A stretch of 64,000 nt of DNA from contig CAJTYJ010000008.1 of assembly GCA_910583895.1 (NCBI GenBank), positions 25,869-89,868 on the forward strand, in the 5' to 3' direction. The notes under the pieces were generated by a model. That model was not told the DNA's origin, searched no databases, and saw only the letters and a program-made list of their open reading frames with translations. The stretch's first letter is position 1; every line of letters starts with the position of its first letter. Made by a program: the position numbers and the translations under genes. Origin of the DNA: an uncultured Lachnospiraceae bacterium. GTDB taxonomy: Bacteria > Bacillota > Clostridia > Lachnospirales > Lachnospiraceae. Shown here piece after piece: positions 8,058 through 16,140 of the stretch.

Positions 8058-8573
8058 ATGAAGAATCTAATCTTAATCGGATTCATGGGGGCAGGGAAGA
8101 CGACAGTGGGAAAACTTCTGGCCAGAGAAAAAGAAATGTTGTTTGTGGATACGGACGAACGGATTGTATCCGAACAGGGCCGGGAGATTCCGGATCTTTT
8201 CTCGGAGAAGGGCGAAGAGTATTTCCGGGATCTGGAGACGGATCTTTTGGAGCGGATGCTTGAGGACACCGACCAGGCGGTGATTTCCGTGGGCGGCGGG
8301 ATGCCGGTCCGCGAAAGGAACCGGAAGCTTTTAAGGAGCCTTGGCCTTGTCGTTTATCTGTCTGCCACCAGGCAAACCATCCTGGAACGGGTCAAAAACG
8401 ACGGAAGCCGGCCTATGCTGTCAGGCGGTGACCTGGAAAGGAAAGTGGAACAGTTGATGAGAGAGCGGGAGGCGCTCTATCGGCAGACTGCCCATATTGA
8501 CGTCAGGACGGACGGACGCAGTGTACGTCAGGTGCTGAAGATTATCGGGCAGGAGACGCGGAAATTTGGGTGA
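8058..8573 (+). CDS. aroK: Shikimate kinase
   Basis: Phosphorylates shikimate at the 3-hydroxyl using ATP. Walker A is GFMGAGKTT (residues 8-16); the shikimate-binding Asp/Arg sites follow (FVDTDERI and FRDLE), then the VGGGMPVR block and the lid region with RPML. 171 residues, normal. I use ATG 8058, just after the nrdR stop; the in-frame GTG at 8052 overlaps that stop and is less likely. Third shikimate-pathway gene in the first 9 kb. Confidence 0.95.
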   Translation: MKNLILIGFMGAGKTTVGKLLAREKEMLFVDTDERIVSEQGREIPDLFSEKGEEYFRDLETDLLERMLEDTDQAVISVGGGMPVRERNRKLLRSLGLVVYLSATRQTILERVKNDGSRPMLSGGDLERKVEQLMREREALYRQTAHIDVRTDGRSVRQVLKIIGQETRKFG

Positions 8574-8577
8574 GAGC

Positions 8578-9342
8578 ATGAGCATACAGATTCCAATGCA
8601 GGCAAAGGGAGCCTGGAACAAAGACACAATAATATCTATGAATACGTTAAAGAAAGGTCAGGTATTCCGTGCACAGACCATCACCGAACTGCAAAGGCGT
8701 CAGGGAACATCAGAGGAAAGACGGGGCAGGGCGGGAAATGCCGCTTCGAATGAACTGTCCTCGATGCCTGGTCAGATGTCGGTTCCGCCGCTGGTTCGTC
8801 CGATCTCAAAGGGACAGAAAGTGGTGCTTCCTCTGACCGGATCTGCATCTTTGGTGGATGTGCGCCTTGGCTGGAACCGTACAGATTCCAGGTGCGATGT
8901 GGATGTGTCCGTCTTTTTGCTTGGCGAGAACGGAAAAGTCATAGGAGACGACTGGTTTGTCTTTTATGGGCAGACAAAGAGTCCGGATGGCAGTACGGTC
9001 TTTGAGATGGACGGCGTTCAGGACCGGGAGGTGATCCGGCTGGATCTTGACCGGCTGAATACCGCAGTGAAAAAGATCGTATTTGTGCTGACAATCAATG
9101 AGGCCTTTGAGAAAAAATTACATTTTGGTATGTTAAAAGATGCCTATATCCGGATTCTGAATCACAAAGATCAGAACGAACTGGTGAGCTTCTCCATGAC
9201 AGATTATTACACGAATGTGATTTCCATGATGATCGGGGAGTTGTATCTGCACAACGGCAGCTGGAAATTCCACGGGATCGGGAATGGAGTGGCAAAGGAT
9301 CTGGCCGGACTGTGCGGGCTGTACGGCGTTCAGGTGGGCTGA
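8578..9342 (+). CDS. TerD-family stress protein with N-terminal extension
   Basis: The C-terminal ~170 residues match the TerD (tellurium-resistance/stress) fold: VDVRLGWNRTDSR, CDVDVSVFLLGENGKV, DDWFVFYGQTKSPDGS, and the hallmark GELYLHNGSWKFHGIGNG near the end. The acidic loop residues are candidates for calcium binding, as known in TerD proteins. An unusual ~75-residue basic, low-complexity N-terminal extension precedes it. The start is taken at ATG 8578 just past the aroK stop; an in-frame TTG lies at 8566. It is followed 22 bases later by an AIM24-family gene, and the two are likely co-expressed. Real substrate or stress is unknown; a tellurite phenotype should not be assumed. Confidence 0.85.
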   Translation: MSIQIPMQAKGAWNKDTIISMNTLKKGQVFRAQTITELQRRQGTSEERRGRAGNAASNELSSMPGQMSVPPLVRPISKGQKVVLPLTGSASLVDVRLGWNRTDSRCDVDVSVFLLGENGKVIGDDWFVFYGQTKSPDGSTVFEMDGVQDREVIRLDLDRLNTAVKKIVFVLTINEAFEKKLHFGMLKDAYIRILNHKDQNELVSFSMTDYYTNVISMMIGELYLHNGSWKFHGIGNGVAKDLAGLCGLYGVQVG

Positions 9343-9364
9343 AGGCAGAAAGGGGATAAGGAAA

Positions 9365-10069
9365 ATGCTTACTTTTGAAACAGTCAATGAATTGACGCTG
9401 AAGGTGACCTGCAGCGGAAGCGATGTGCTTTTTACCAAAGCGGGATCTTTTATTGCAGGAGACAGTGCAGGTGGTAAGAATTACCGGTTTGAAAAGGTAC
9501 TGCTGGGCCCCCAGGGCAATCTGGCCCAGGCGGCGCTTGGTTCGATCATCCGGCGGGTGACCGGGGAGAATCTTCCGCTTATGAAGGTAAATATGAACGG
9601 AGATTCGGTGACTTATTTTGCCAACAACAGTCAGCATGTGTTCATCTATCAGCTTGCTTATGGAGAGATGATCTCGGTGGAATCAGAGAATATCCTGGCC
9701 TTTACCCAGGACTGCAAGTATGAGGTGCGGTTTATCGGCTGTGGTGTGCTGTCTCAAAAAGGACTTGCCACTTCTCTTTTGACCGGTAACGGAAGCAATG
9801 CCTATGTGGCGATTCTCACAGACGGGAATCCCATTGTACTCAATAACGTTCAGAGCAGAAATACAATTTCTGTGGATCCGGATGCGGTGATCTGCTGGAT
9901 GGGGCAGGGTTACTGCGATCCGCAGGTGAAGGTGGATATTTCCTGGAAAAATTTCATCGGCCAGGCGTCGGGAGAGTCCTATGCCTTTGAGTGGAGCGGA
10001 AATCAGCCGGTCTCAGTGGTGGTGCAGCCTTCTGAGAGACAGGGCGGCGTGTCTGTGAGGATGGACTAA
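9365..10069 (+). CDS. AIM24-family (TIGR00266-type) protein
   Basis: 234-residue beta-rich protein. Family features visible are the KAGSFIAGD start, the GPQG...QAALGSIIRRVTGENLPLM block, the later EMISVESENILAFTQDCKYEV and FIGCGVLS stretches, and the DPDAVICWM turn. AIM24 proteins are trimeric beta-prism-like proteins of unclear function, named for a yeast mitochondrial member, and often sit beside TerD genes. The ATG at 9365 has AAAGGGG upstream. No signal peptide or membrane segment is seen, so a cytosolic location is inferred. Confidence 0.85.
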   Translation: MLTFETVNELTLKVTCSGSDVLFTKAGSFIAGDSAGGKNYRFEKVLLGPQGNLAQAALGSIIRRVTGENLPLMKVNMNGDSVTYFANNSQHVFIYQLAYGEMISVESENILAFTQDCKYEVRFIGCGVLSQKGLATSLLTGNGSNAYVAILTDGNPIVLNNVQSRNTISVDPDAVICWMGQGYCDPQVKVDISWKNFIGQASGESYAFEWSGNQPVSVVVQPSERQGGVSVRMD

Positions 10070-10147
10070 GTGCCGGGCGGATATAGGAACAGGATCTAAC
10101 AGGGGGAATGAAAAAAATACAGAAAAGGTGCGGCTGTGAAAAAATAG

Positions 10148-10176
10148 TTGAAATCCGGGCCGTTCTATTATAGAAT
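10148..10176 (+). promoter_or_regulatory. Probable promoter of efp
   Basis: TTGAAA (10148-10153), 17-base spacer, TAGAAT (10171-10176), 57 bases before the efp start. Confidence 0.7.
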
Positions 10177-10232
10177 AGTAGAAAGTGTGGGGAGTGTGTA
10201 ATCCCTTCATAACAGTAAGGAGGAAGAACAGA

Positions 10233-10790
10233 ATGATTTCAGCAGGTGATTTCAGAAATGGCGTTACATTGGAGATAGAGGGTAACGTTTATCAGATCTT
10301 AGAGTTTCAGCATGTAAAGCCGGGCAAAGGTGCGGCTTTTGTAAGAACCAAGCTTAAGAACATCATCAACGGCGGCGTGGTGGAGAAAACCTTCCGTCCG
10401 ACAGAGAAGTTCCCGGCAGCCCGGATTGACCGGGTGGACATGCAGTATCTGTACAGCGACGGGGATCTGTTCCACTTTATGAATACAGAGACCTACGATC
10501 AGATTGCGCTGAACAGCGACGATGTGGGCGATGCTCTGAAGTTCGTAAAAGAGAACGAGATGGTGAAGATCTGTTCTCACAACGGCAATGTGTTTGCCGT
10601 AGAGGCGCCGCTGTTTGTAGAGCTGGAGATCACGGATACCGAGCCTGGTTTCAAGGGTGACACGGCTACCGGTGCAACCAAGCCGGCGACGGTGGAGACC
10701 GGAGCGGTAGTGTATGTTCCGCTGTTTGTGGAGACCGGGAATAAAATCAAGATTGACACCAGAAGCGGAGAGTATCTGTCCAGAGTGTAA
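10233..10790 (+). CDS. efp: Elongation factor P
   Basis: Binds the ribosome between P and E sites and relieves stalling at polyproline stretches. The three-domain EF-P layout is intact: N-terminal KOW-like domain with the loop PGKGAAFVRTKLKN (the modifiable residue is the Lys after PG), OB domain (YLYSDGDLFHFMNTETYDQ), and C-terminal OB domain (PLFVELEITDTEPGFKGDT ... YVPLFVETG). ATG 10233 follows TAAGGAGG; the longer in-frame start lacks a ribosome site. 185 residues. Monocistronic: own promoter upstream and terminator downstream. Confidence 0.97.
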   Translation: MISAGDFRNGVTLEIEGNVYQILEFQHVKPGKGAAFVRTKLKNIINGGVVEKTFRPTEKFPAARIDRVDMQYLYSDGDLFHFMNTETYDQIALNSDDVGDALKFVKENEMVKICSHNGNVFAVEAPLFVELEITDTEPGFKGDTATGATKPATVETGAVVYVPLFVETGNKIKIDTRSGEYLSRV

Positions 10791-10800
10791 TGCATAGGTG

Positions 10801-10836
10801 AAAAGGGGTCGGCGTCTGATGTCGGCGCCTTTTTTC
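10801..10836 (+). terminator. Terminator after efp
   Basis: A GC-rich hairpin (GGCG 10811-10814 with CGCC 10826-10829, extendable through the flanking AAAAGG/CCTTTT) ends in six T. Confidence 0.65.
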
Positions 10837-10924
10837 GCTTTACGGGAGCGGGTATTCTGTGAAGCGTCAAAGCATTTGCTGCAAAAACCTTGAGAACATG
10901 ATTCATATGGAAGGAGATCTTTTG

Positions 10925-12259
10925 ATGAAAAGATGGCTGTCGAAGGTCTGGTTTGTAATAAGTCTGCCCTGTATCTTCAATCTTCCGCTGTGTTTCTGGC
11001 AGATGCATGTGCTTGGTGCCGGGATTTTGTCCATGCTGATCTTTGTGCTGGTTATGCTGGCCGGGACCTGTTTCTTCTGGCCGGTCAAAAGCCGGGAGAT
11101 GGTCAGTCTCCGGGTGCGGATGATGGCGGCAGGAGCAAGATTTGCCTGGGGTGGACTGTATGGGATGGCAGCGGAAATTCTGCTGATTTTTCTTGTCTAT
11201 GTGAGACATACACCGGGTGTGGTGGTGCTGACGGTGAATCTGATTTTTGCCTGTGTGGGATGTTTTTCCCTTTTGTCTGCGGGGGTGTTTTTGATCATAG
11301 TTACTTCCAGGCGTCTGGGGATCGTCCGCCGGCTGTTTATGGTTCTGACCATGTGGATTCCGGTGGTGAATCTGGTGGTGCTCCTCTATGCCTGCCGTCT
11401 GGTTCTGGAAGAATATGACTTTGAGCAGGAAAAAGCGGCCCTTCAGAAACTGCGGGTGGACTCCGACCTTTGTAAAACCCGTTATCCGCTGGTGATGGTT
11501 CATGGCGTAGGATTTCGGGATCTTCGGTACTTTAATTACTGGGGGAGGATTCCCAGAGCATTAAAACGCAATGGTGCCTCCGTCTACTACGGCAACCAGG
11601 AAGCCTTTGGAACCATTGTCTACAATGCGCAGGACATCAAGAAACGGATTCACCAGGTACTTGAGGAGACCGGATGTAAAAAGGTGAATATCATCGCCCA
11701 CTCCAAGGGAGGACTGGATGCCAGATACGCTGTTTCCAGGCTGGGTATGGGGCCTTATGTGGCGTCATTAACCACCATGAATACTCCCCACAGAGGCTGC
11801 CGTTTTGTGGATTATGCCTGCTGTCTGCCGGAGGGGCTGTACCGCCTGGTGGCCGCCTGCTTTGACCGGACTTTTTCCAGGTTTGGAGATAAAAATCCGG
11901 ATTTTTACACGGCAACGCATCAGTTTTCCACCAAAGAAAGCGAACTCTTTAACCAGCAGGTGCCGGATGTACCGGGGGTCTATTATCAAAGTTATGCTTC
12001 CAAGATGAAGCGGCCCTGGAGTCACCTGCTTTTGGCGGTTCCCTATTGTATGATCAAACCTTTAGAGGGCGACAATGACGGTCTGGTCAGCATAACTTCC
12101 GCACAATGGGGAGAATTCCAGGGCGTTTTTTCCAATTCCCGCACAAGGGGAATTTCCCACGGCGACATCATAGATCTGAAAAGGGAAGATTACACAGGCT
12201 TTGATGTAGTGGAGACTTACATACAGATTGTGGCAAAACTGAAAGAAAAAGGATTTTGA
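10925..12259 (+). CDS. Membrane-anchored lipase-like alpha/beta hydrolase
   Basis: The N-terminal ~170 residues carry four or five hydrophobic segments; the rest is an alpha/beta hydrolase resembling family I lipases. The oxyanion-region sequence is YPLVMVHGVGFRD, the nucleophile elbow is IIAHSKGGLDAR (Ser), the acidic residue is probably in EGDNDGLVSI, and the His in TRGISHGDII. These give a plausible complete Ser-Asp-His triad. ATG 10925 has AAGGAGA upstream; a longer in-frame start at 10859 has none. An N-terminal membrane domain fused to a lipase core suggests action on lipids at the membrane, but substrate is unknown. No clear partner genes flank it. Confidence 0.82.
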   Translation: MKRWLSKVWFVISLPCIFNLPLCFWQMHVLGAGILSMLIFVLVMLAGTCFFWPVKSREMVSLRVRMMAAGARFAWGGLYGMAAEILLIFLVYVRHTPGVVVLTVNLIFACVGCFSLLSAGVFLIIVTSRRLGIVRRLFMVLTMWIPVVNLVVLLYACRLVLEEYDFEQEKAALQKLRVDSDLCKTRYPLVMVHGVGFRDLRYFNYWGRIPRALKRNGASVYYGNQEAFGTIVYNAQDIKKRIHQVLEETGCKKVNIIAHSKGGLDARYAVSRLGMGPYVASLTTMNTPHRGCRFVDYACCLPEGLYRLVAACFDRTFSRFGDKNPDFYTATHQFSTKESELFNQQVPDVPGVYYQSYASKMKRPWSHLLLAVPYCMIKPLEGDNDGLVSITSAQWGEFQGVFSNSRTRGISHGDIIDLKREDYTGFDVVETYIQIVAKLKEKGF

Positions 12260-12271
12260 TCTGTGACACTC

Positions 12272-12300
12272 TTGCAAAAAGGAACCATATCAGGTACAAT
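12272..12300 (+). promoter_or_regulatory. Probable promoter of the DUF5688-type gene
   Basis: TTGCAA (12272-12277), 17-base spacer, TACAAT (12295-12300), 78 bases before the start codon and just after the lipase stop. Confidence 0.65.
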
Positions 12301-12377
12301 AGAAAAAGATATAAAACATTTCGGTGCATTTCGCACACTGATTTCCGCAAGACAATACAGAGACAGAAAGGAATTCG

Positions 12378-13238
12378 ATGACATACGAATCGTATTTGTT
12401 GTATCTGGAGCAAAAGATTCAGGAACGGATGTCCCAGGAAGAGGAGGTAAAAAGTGTCCGGGTCCTGAAGAACAACAGCGTGGAGCTGGATGGTTTTTCC
12501 TACTATGTGGAAGGACACAGGGAACGGCCCACCGTTTATGTAAATGATTACTACCGGGAGGATCTGACCAAAGAAGAGCTGGAAGTAATCGCGGATCGGG
12601 TCTTGAAGACTTTAAGAGAGTGTCAGATGTTTAAAAGCCAGAGCCTGGAGCAGATTCTGGATTTTGGCAAGCTGAAACAGCGGATTTTCTGCCGCCTGAT
12701 TTCCAGGGAGAGGAATGAGGAGCTTTTAAAAGAGGTTCCCTGGATTCCCTGGATGGATCTGGCAGCGGTATTTTACTTCCGGATTCCGGAGGAGATGATG
12801 AAACACGCCACAGCTCTGATCCGCAGAGGACATATGGAGTACTGGAAGGTGACTTTGGAAGAGCTTTGCAAAGCAGCAGCAGGGAACATGGCAGAAGAAC
12901 CAGTATTTTTCGAGTCTATCGAGGAATTCATGGAGTGCGCCGGCTTTGAACCGGTCAGCCGGGGGATGTATATTTTGAGTAATCTCAGAAAAGAATACGG
13001 AGCTGCCGTCTTTATGGATCCCGGGGTACAGCGCATGTGCTGGGAAACGTTTGGAGAAGATTTTTATGTGATTCCAAGCAGTATCCATGAGCTGCTTCTG
13101 CTTCCTAAAAGCCTGTCTTTTGGCCGTGCAGATCTGGACCAGCTCATCCAGGAGGTGAATGCAACCTGCGTAAGTCCGGAAGAATATCTAAGCAGCCATG
13201 CCTATCTTTATTCCGGGGAGACAGGAGTGCTTACGTAG
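12378..13238 (+). CDS. DUF5688-type protein
   Basis: 286-residue protein with no membrane segment or signal peptide. The pattern of an N-terminal VRVLKNNSVELDGFSYYV, central FCRLISRERNEELLKEVPW, a MDLAAVFYF block and a C-terminal EDFYVIPSSIHELLLLP resembles the DUF5688 family, which is widespread in Lachnospiraceae and often found in many copies. Its function is unknown. The ATG has GAAAGGAATTCG upstream. It has its own promoter and is followed by a long hairpin element, so it appears monocistronic. The family name is from memory and should be checked. Confidence 0.75.
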   Translation: MTYESYLLYLEQKIQERMSQEEEVKSVRVLKNNSVELDGFSYYVEGHRERPTVYVNDYYREDLTKEELEVIADRVLKTLRECQMFKSQSLEQILDFGKLKQRIFCRLISRERNEELLKEVPWIPWMDLAAVFYFRIPEEMMKHATALIRRGHMEYWKVTLEELCKAAAGNMAEEPVFFESIEEFMECAGFEPVSRGMYILSNLRKEYGAAVFMDPGVQRMCWETFGEDFYVIPSSIHELLLLPKSLSFGRADLDQLIQEVNATCVSPEEYLSSHAYLYSGETGVLT

Positions 13239-13255
13239 TCTGTGTCAGCCAGAAA

Positions 13256-13345
13256 GGAGGCTGCAAAAAGCCTGCCTGTTCTTAGGCTGCTCTCATTCAT
13301 AAGGAGCGGCTGAGCAAACAGACAAAACTGTATTTTGCAGCCGCC
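13256..13345 (+). repeat. Long imperfect hairpin element, copy A
   Basis: A nested inverted repeat of about 90 bases. The outer stem GGCTGCAAAA (13259-13268) pairs with TTTTGCAGCC (13333-13342); a middle CTGTT/AACAG pair and an inner GCTGCTC (13286-13292)/GAGCGGC (13304-13310 region) stem follow. Its core, GCCTGTTCTTAG + 3 bases + GCTCTC (13274-13294), is found on the other strand inside the hairpin at 18923-19020. It lies between the DUF5688-type gene and the tRNA-Arg promoter; it may terminate the former. Confidence 0.7.
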
Positions 13346-13414
13346 CTCCGGGCTCCGGGATTTTTGAGAAAAGACACCTCTGAAAAAATGTTACAAATTT
13401 ATTACAAAAAGGGG

Positions 13415-13443
13415 TTGCGTAATTTTGAAAATTGGTGTATGAT
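13415..13443 (+). promoter_or_regulatory. Promoter of tRNA-Arg
   Basis: TTGCGT (13415-13420), 17-base spacer, TATGAT (13438-13443), 20 bases before the mature tRNA 5' end. Confidence 0.8.
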
Positions 13444-13462
13444 AGTCAGCGTAGTGATACAA

Positions 13463-13536
13463 GCACCTGTAGCTCAGCTGGATAGAGCACGGGCCTCCGA
13501 CGCCCGGTGTCGCAAGTTCGAATCTTGTCAGGTGCA
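13463..13536 (+). tRNA. tRNA-Arg(CCG)
   Basis: A full cloverleaf: acceptor GCACCTG (13463-13469) with CAGGTGC (13529-13535), D stem GCTC/GAGC, anticodon stem CGGGC/GCCCG around loop CTCCGAC, T arm GCAAG-TTCGAAT-CTTGT, discriminator A. The anticodon at 13497-13499 is CCG, reading CGG. CCA is not encoded. It shares its transcript start with the SH3 gene 35 bases downstream unless processed. Confidence 0.95.
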
Positions 13537-13570
13537 TTTTTTATATTCTAAAATAACCTAAGGAGGATCT

Positions 13571-14608
13571 ATGGATAACAAAAAGAACCAGAATGCGAAT
13601 AAAAGTACAAGCACCTTCCAGGAGCTTTTGACCAATTATAAAGTATACCTTGCAATCATTGCCGTGCTTCTTTTGATCATTGTGCTGCTTTTAAAAGACC
13701 GGTATGCAGCGGTCCCGTCACCTCAGCCGGAGCAGCCTGTCCAGGATGCATCTGCAAATGAGCAGGATCCAGGGCAGGGCGGGGAAGAGACGCCCGCACA
13801 GGAGCCGGAAGCAGAGCCGGACAACAAGTTGGAGGAAAACCGGCATGGTTCCATCGATCTTCTGATTCAGAGATACTGTAATTATATAGCTTCCGGAGAT
13901 GTGGAAGCGCTAGAAGAGATCGTGGATGTCCTGACCGAGGAGGAAAAAGAAAGTATCCGCACAAGAGCAGCATTTATTGAATCCTTTGACAATATATCCT
14001 GCTTTACCAAAGACGGCCCGGTGGAAGATTCGTTTATTGTCTTTGCGTGCTATGACATGAAGCTGATCAACATTGAGACCAGCGCACCGGATATCATCTG
14101 CCTGTATGTGGGACCGGATGAAGGAGAAGGACGCCGCATCCATTACGGTACGGTAGATGAGGGTATGCAGGACTATGTAGCGCAGCTTGAGCAGGATCCG
14201 GAAGTAAAAGCGCTGTATGACGATGTGAGTGCCCGTTACCAGGCAGCTCAGGAAAGTGACGAGACACTGGCGGCGTTTGTACAGAAGATTACCGGACAGG
14301 TGGCAGAGACAGAAACAGTGCCGGAAGAAACACCTTCCGAGGAACCAGAAGAGGCGCCTCAGGAAGAAGAACCCCAGGAACCAGAACCGGAGGCTCCGGC
14401 GGAGAGTCAGACAGCGACTGCTCAGAACCGTCAGACCCGTGTGTCTGAGACTGTGAATGTGCGTACAGAGCAGAGTACAGAGTCAGCAAGGGTGACGCTG
14501 GCTTACCAGGGAGACGAGATTACCCAGATCGAATCCTATGAAAACGGCTGGAGCAAAGTAGAGTACAAAGGACAGAGCGGTTATGTGATGACAGAATATC
14601 TGGAATAA
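13571..14608 (+). CDS. Membrane-anchored bacterial SH3-domain protein
   Basis: 345 residues: short basic N-terminus, one membrane segment at about 26-43 (YLAIIAVLLLIIVLLL), a Pro/Glu/Gln-rich linker, a folded central domain of ~150 residues (RYCNYIASGDVEALEEIVDVL...), a second Glu/Pro-rich low-complexity linker at about 240-285, and a C-terminal SH3b domain (ETVNVRTEQSTESARVTLAY ... GWSKVEYKGQSGYVMTEYL). SH3b domains in extracellular proteins usually bind peptidoglycan, so an outward-facing wall-associated role is inferred. AGGAGG lies 7 bases before the ATG. It could be read through from the tRNA promoter. Confidence 0.85.
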   Translation: MDNKKNQNANKSTSTFQELLTNYKVYLAIIAVLLLIIVLLLKDRYAAVPSPQPEQPVQDASANEQDPGQGGEETPAQEPEAEPDNKLEENRHGSIDLLIQRYCNYIASGDVEALEEIVDVLTEEEKESIRTRAAFIESFDNISCFTKDGPVEDSFIVFACYDMKLINIETSAPDIICLYVGPDEGEGRRIHYGTVDEGMQDYVAQLEQDPEVKALYDDVSARYQAAQESDETLAAFVQKITGQVAETETVPEETPSEEPEEAPQEEEPQEPEPEAPAESQTATAQNRQTRVSETVNVRTEQSTESARVTLAYQGDEITQIESYENGWSKVEYKGQSGYVMTEYLE

Positions 14609-14630
14609 TTTCATTTTGCAGAATAATTAT

Positions 14631-14680
14631 AAAAAAGCTCCATACCCTAGTAAGGATTACCAGGGAAAGGAGCTTTTTTT
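14631..14680 (+). terminator. Terminator hairpin that contains the next gene's ribosome site
   Basis: AAAAAAGCTCC (14631-14641) pairs with GGAGCTTTTTT (14669-14679), with an inner ACCCT..GTAA/TTAC..AGGG stem, ending in seven T. The AAAGGAG (14666-14672) that must serve as ribosome site for the ATG at 14681 lies in the descending arm. Confidence 0.85.
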
Positions 14681-15118
14681 ATGATGACAGAAGCAGACAG
14701 AGCAGTGATGGATGAAAGCTATCGGAACACACGCATGGGGCGGGAAGCCATCAATGTGATCATCGGAAAGGTGGAGGATGATGACCTGGCACTGGATCTT
14801 AACCGCCAGGCATGCAAGTTCATCCAGATGGAAGAGAAGTTACAAAAAGAGTATCACAAGGCAAAAGAGACGCCTCCGGAGGACAACCTTGTGAACCGGA
14901 CCATGCTGTGGGGCGGGATTCAGATGAATACGCTTTTGAATGCCAGTACAGAACATCTGGCCGATATGATGATCCAGGGCAACACAAAGGGAATTACGGA
15001 ACTGATGAAAGTAGTCAAAAAGAATAAAAGCGTCCAGAAAGAGTATTATGAGATGGCTCAGGAGCTGATGGATTTTGAGGAAAAAAACATCGAAAAACTG
15101 AAGGCATATCTGAAGTAG
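14681..15118 (+). CDS. Conserved-looking small helical protein, unknown function
   Basis: 145 residues, all predicted-helix-like, charged, no signal peptide or membrane segment. The second half (NASTEHLADMMIQGNTKGIT then YYEMAQELMDFEEKNIEKLK) has the heptad-like spacing of a ferritin-like or four-helix bundle protein, but metal-binding ExxH pairs are not clear. I do not recognise the family. The ATG-ATG start immediately follows the U tract of a terminator whose arm contains the ribosome site, so translation may depend on transcripts that start inside or unfold the hairpin. Confidence 0.7.
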   Translation: MMTEADRAVMDESYRNTRMGREAINVIIGKVEDDDLALDLNRQACKFIQMEEKLQKEYHKAKETPPEDNLVNRTMLWGGIQMNTLLNASTEHLADMMIQGNTKGITELMKVVKKNKSVQKEYYEMAQELMDFEEKNIEKLKAYLK

Positions 15119-15148
15119 CCAGGCTGGCTTTTTCTGAGGAATCTTTGC

Positions 15149-15283
15149 CTGCGGCGGGCTGCTCTGGCGACATTTTACCTTTCCGCCGCAGTGCGGTCCT
15201 GCCCAGAGGTTTTTTATATCATAGGGAAGTTCGGAGGACTTTCCTGTGATATAAGATAGTGGCTGCGGGGTTTGCCGCAGCCA
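15149..15283 (+). other. Structured intergenic region with three inverted repeats
   Basis: CTGCGGCGG (15149-15157) pairs with CCGCCGCAG (15183-15191); TATATCA (15215-15221) with TGATATA (15247-15253), extended inward by GGGAA/TTTCC; TGGCTGCGG (15260-15268) with CCGCAGCCA (15275-15283). The third hairpin ends 20 bases before rluF. No ORF with a ribosome site is seen. They could be a terminator plus leader structures. Confidence 0.6.
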
Positions 15284-15303
15284 CAGAAGGGAACGTTACA
15301 TAG

Positions 15304-16140
15304 ATGAAAATACGACTGAATAAATATTTGAGCGAAGCCGGGATCTGTTCCAGGCGGGAAGCGGATCGGCTGGTGGAAGCCGGAAGAGTGAAGGTGGACG
15401 GGCAGAAGGCGGTCGTCGGCATGCAGGTGGAAGAGGGGCAGATGGTGACGCTGGATGGAAAAAAAGTGCAGGGAGCGTCAGAGAATCGGACCATACTGCT
15501 GGCGGTTCATAAGCCGAGGGGGGTGGTGTGCTCAAATGTCAGTCAGAGAGAGGAAGTCAATATCATCGAATACCTGAATTATCCAGAGCGTATTACCTAT
15601 GCAGGGCGGCTGGACAAAGATTCTGAGGGACTTCTGCTGATGACCAATCGTGGGGACATCATCCATCAGATGATGAAAGGTTCTCATGGGCATGAGAAAG
15701 AGTATGAAGTGGTGGTGGACCGGCCGGTGACGGACCGTTTTCTGAGAGCCATGGCTTCCGGGGTTGATCTGCCGGAACTGAAGGTAAGAACCAGGCCCTG
15801 CCAGGTGGAGCGGATGGGAGAGCGTACCTTCCGGATCATACTGACCCAGGGATTGAACCGTCAGATCCGGCGAATGTGCAAAGAACAGGGATATCGGGTG
15901 CAGAAGCTTACCCGGGTACGGATTCTGAATATTCGCCTTGGGCATCTGAAGGCCGGGGCATACCGGAAGGTGACAGAAGAAGAAATGAAAGAACTGATGT
16001 TCTTTCTTGGGCATAAGAAAGAGCCGGCAGCATCGGAAAAGGAGCTGGGAGCGCTGATAACATCGAAAAGACAGCCGGCAGCACCGAAAAAAGAGCTGGG
16101 AGCACTGAAAAAACAGGCAGAACGGAGGAGACGAGGATGA
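15304..16140 (+). CDS. rluF: 23S rRNA pseudouridine synthase, RluF type
   Basis: An N-terminal S4 domain (RLNKYLSEAGICSRREADRL, residues 3-50) is followed by the RsuA-family catalytic domain with the active Asp in YAGRLDKDSEGLLLMTN, then HEKEYEVVVDRPVTD and FRIILTQGLNRQIRRMCK. The KEYEV...VTDRF and GLNRQIRRMCKEQGY...LTRVRILNI pattern fits RluF better than RluB. The last ~40 residues are an extra tail made of a 51-bp tandem duplication (PAASEKELGAL / PAAPKKELGAL, DNA 16024-16122). The stop overlaps the ligA start by ATGA. Confidence 0.85.
   Translation: MKIRLNKYLSEAGICSRREADRLVEAGRVKVDGQKAVVGMQVEEGQMVTLDGKKVQGASENRTILLAVHKPRGVVCSNVSQREEVNIIEYLNYPERITYAGRLDKDSEGLLLMTNRGDIIHQMMKGSHGHEKEYEVVVDRPVTDRFLRAMASGVDLPELKVRTRPCQVERMGERTFRIILTQGLNRQIRRMCKEQGYRVQKLTRVRILNIRLGHLKAGAYRKVTEEEMKELMFFLGHKKEPAASEKELGALITSKRQPAAPKKELGALKKQAERRRRG
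16024..16122 (+). repeat. 51-bp imperfect tandem duplication in the rluF tail
   Basis: Two units starting CCGGCAGCA at 16024 and 16075, period 51, keep frame and encode two similar lysine-rich segments. Confidence 0.75.

Noticed and set aside
10577..11503. 308-codon minus-strand frame across efp and the lipase
   Set aside because: His/Gln-rich shadow crossing a terminator and two well-supported genes.
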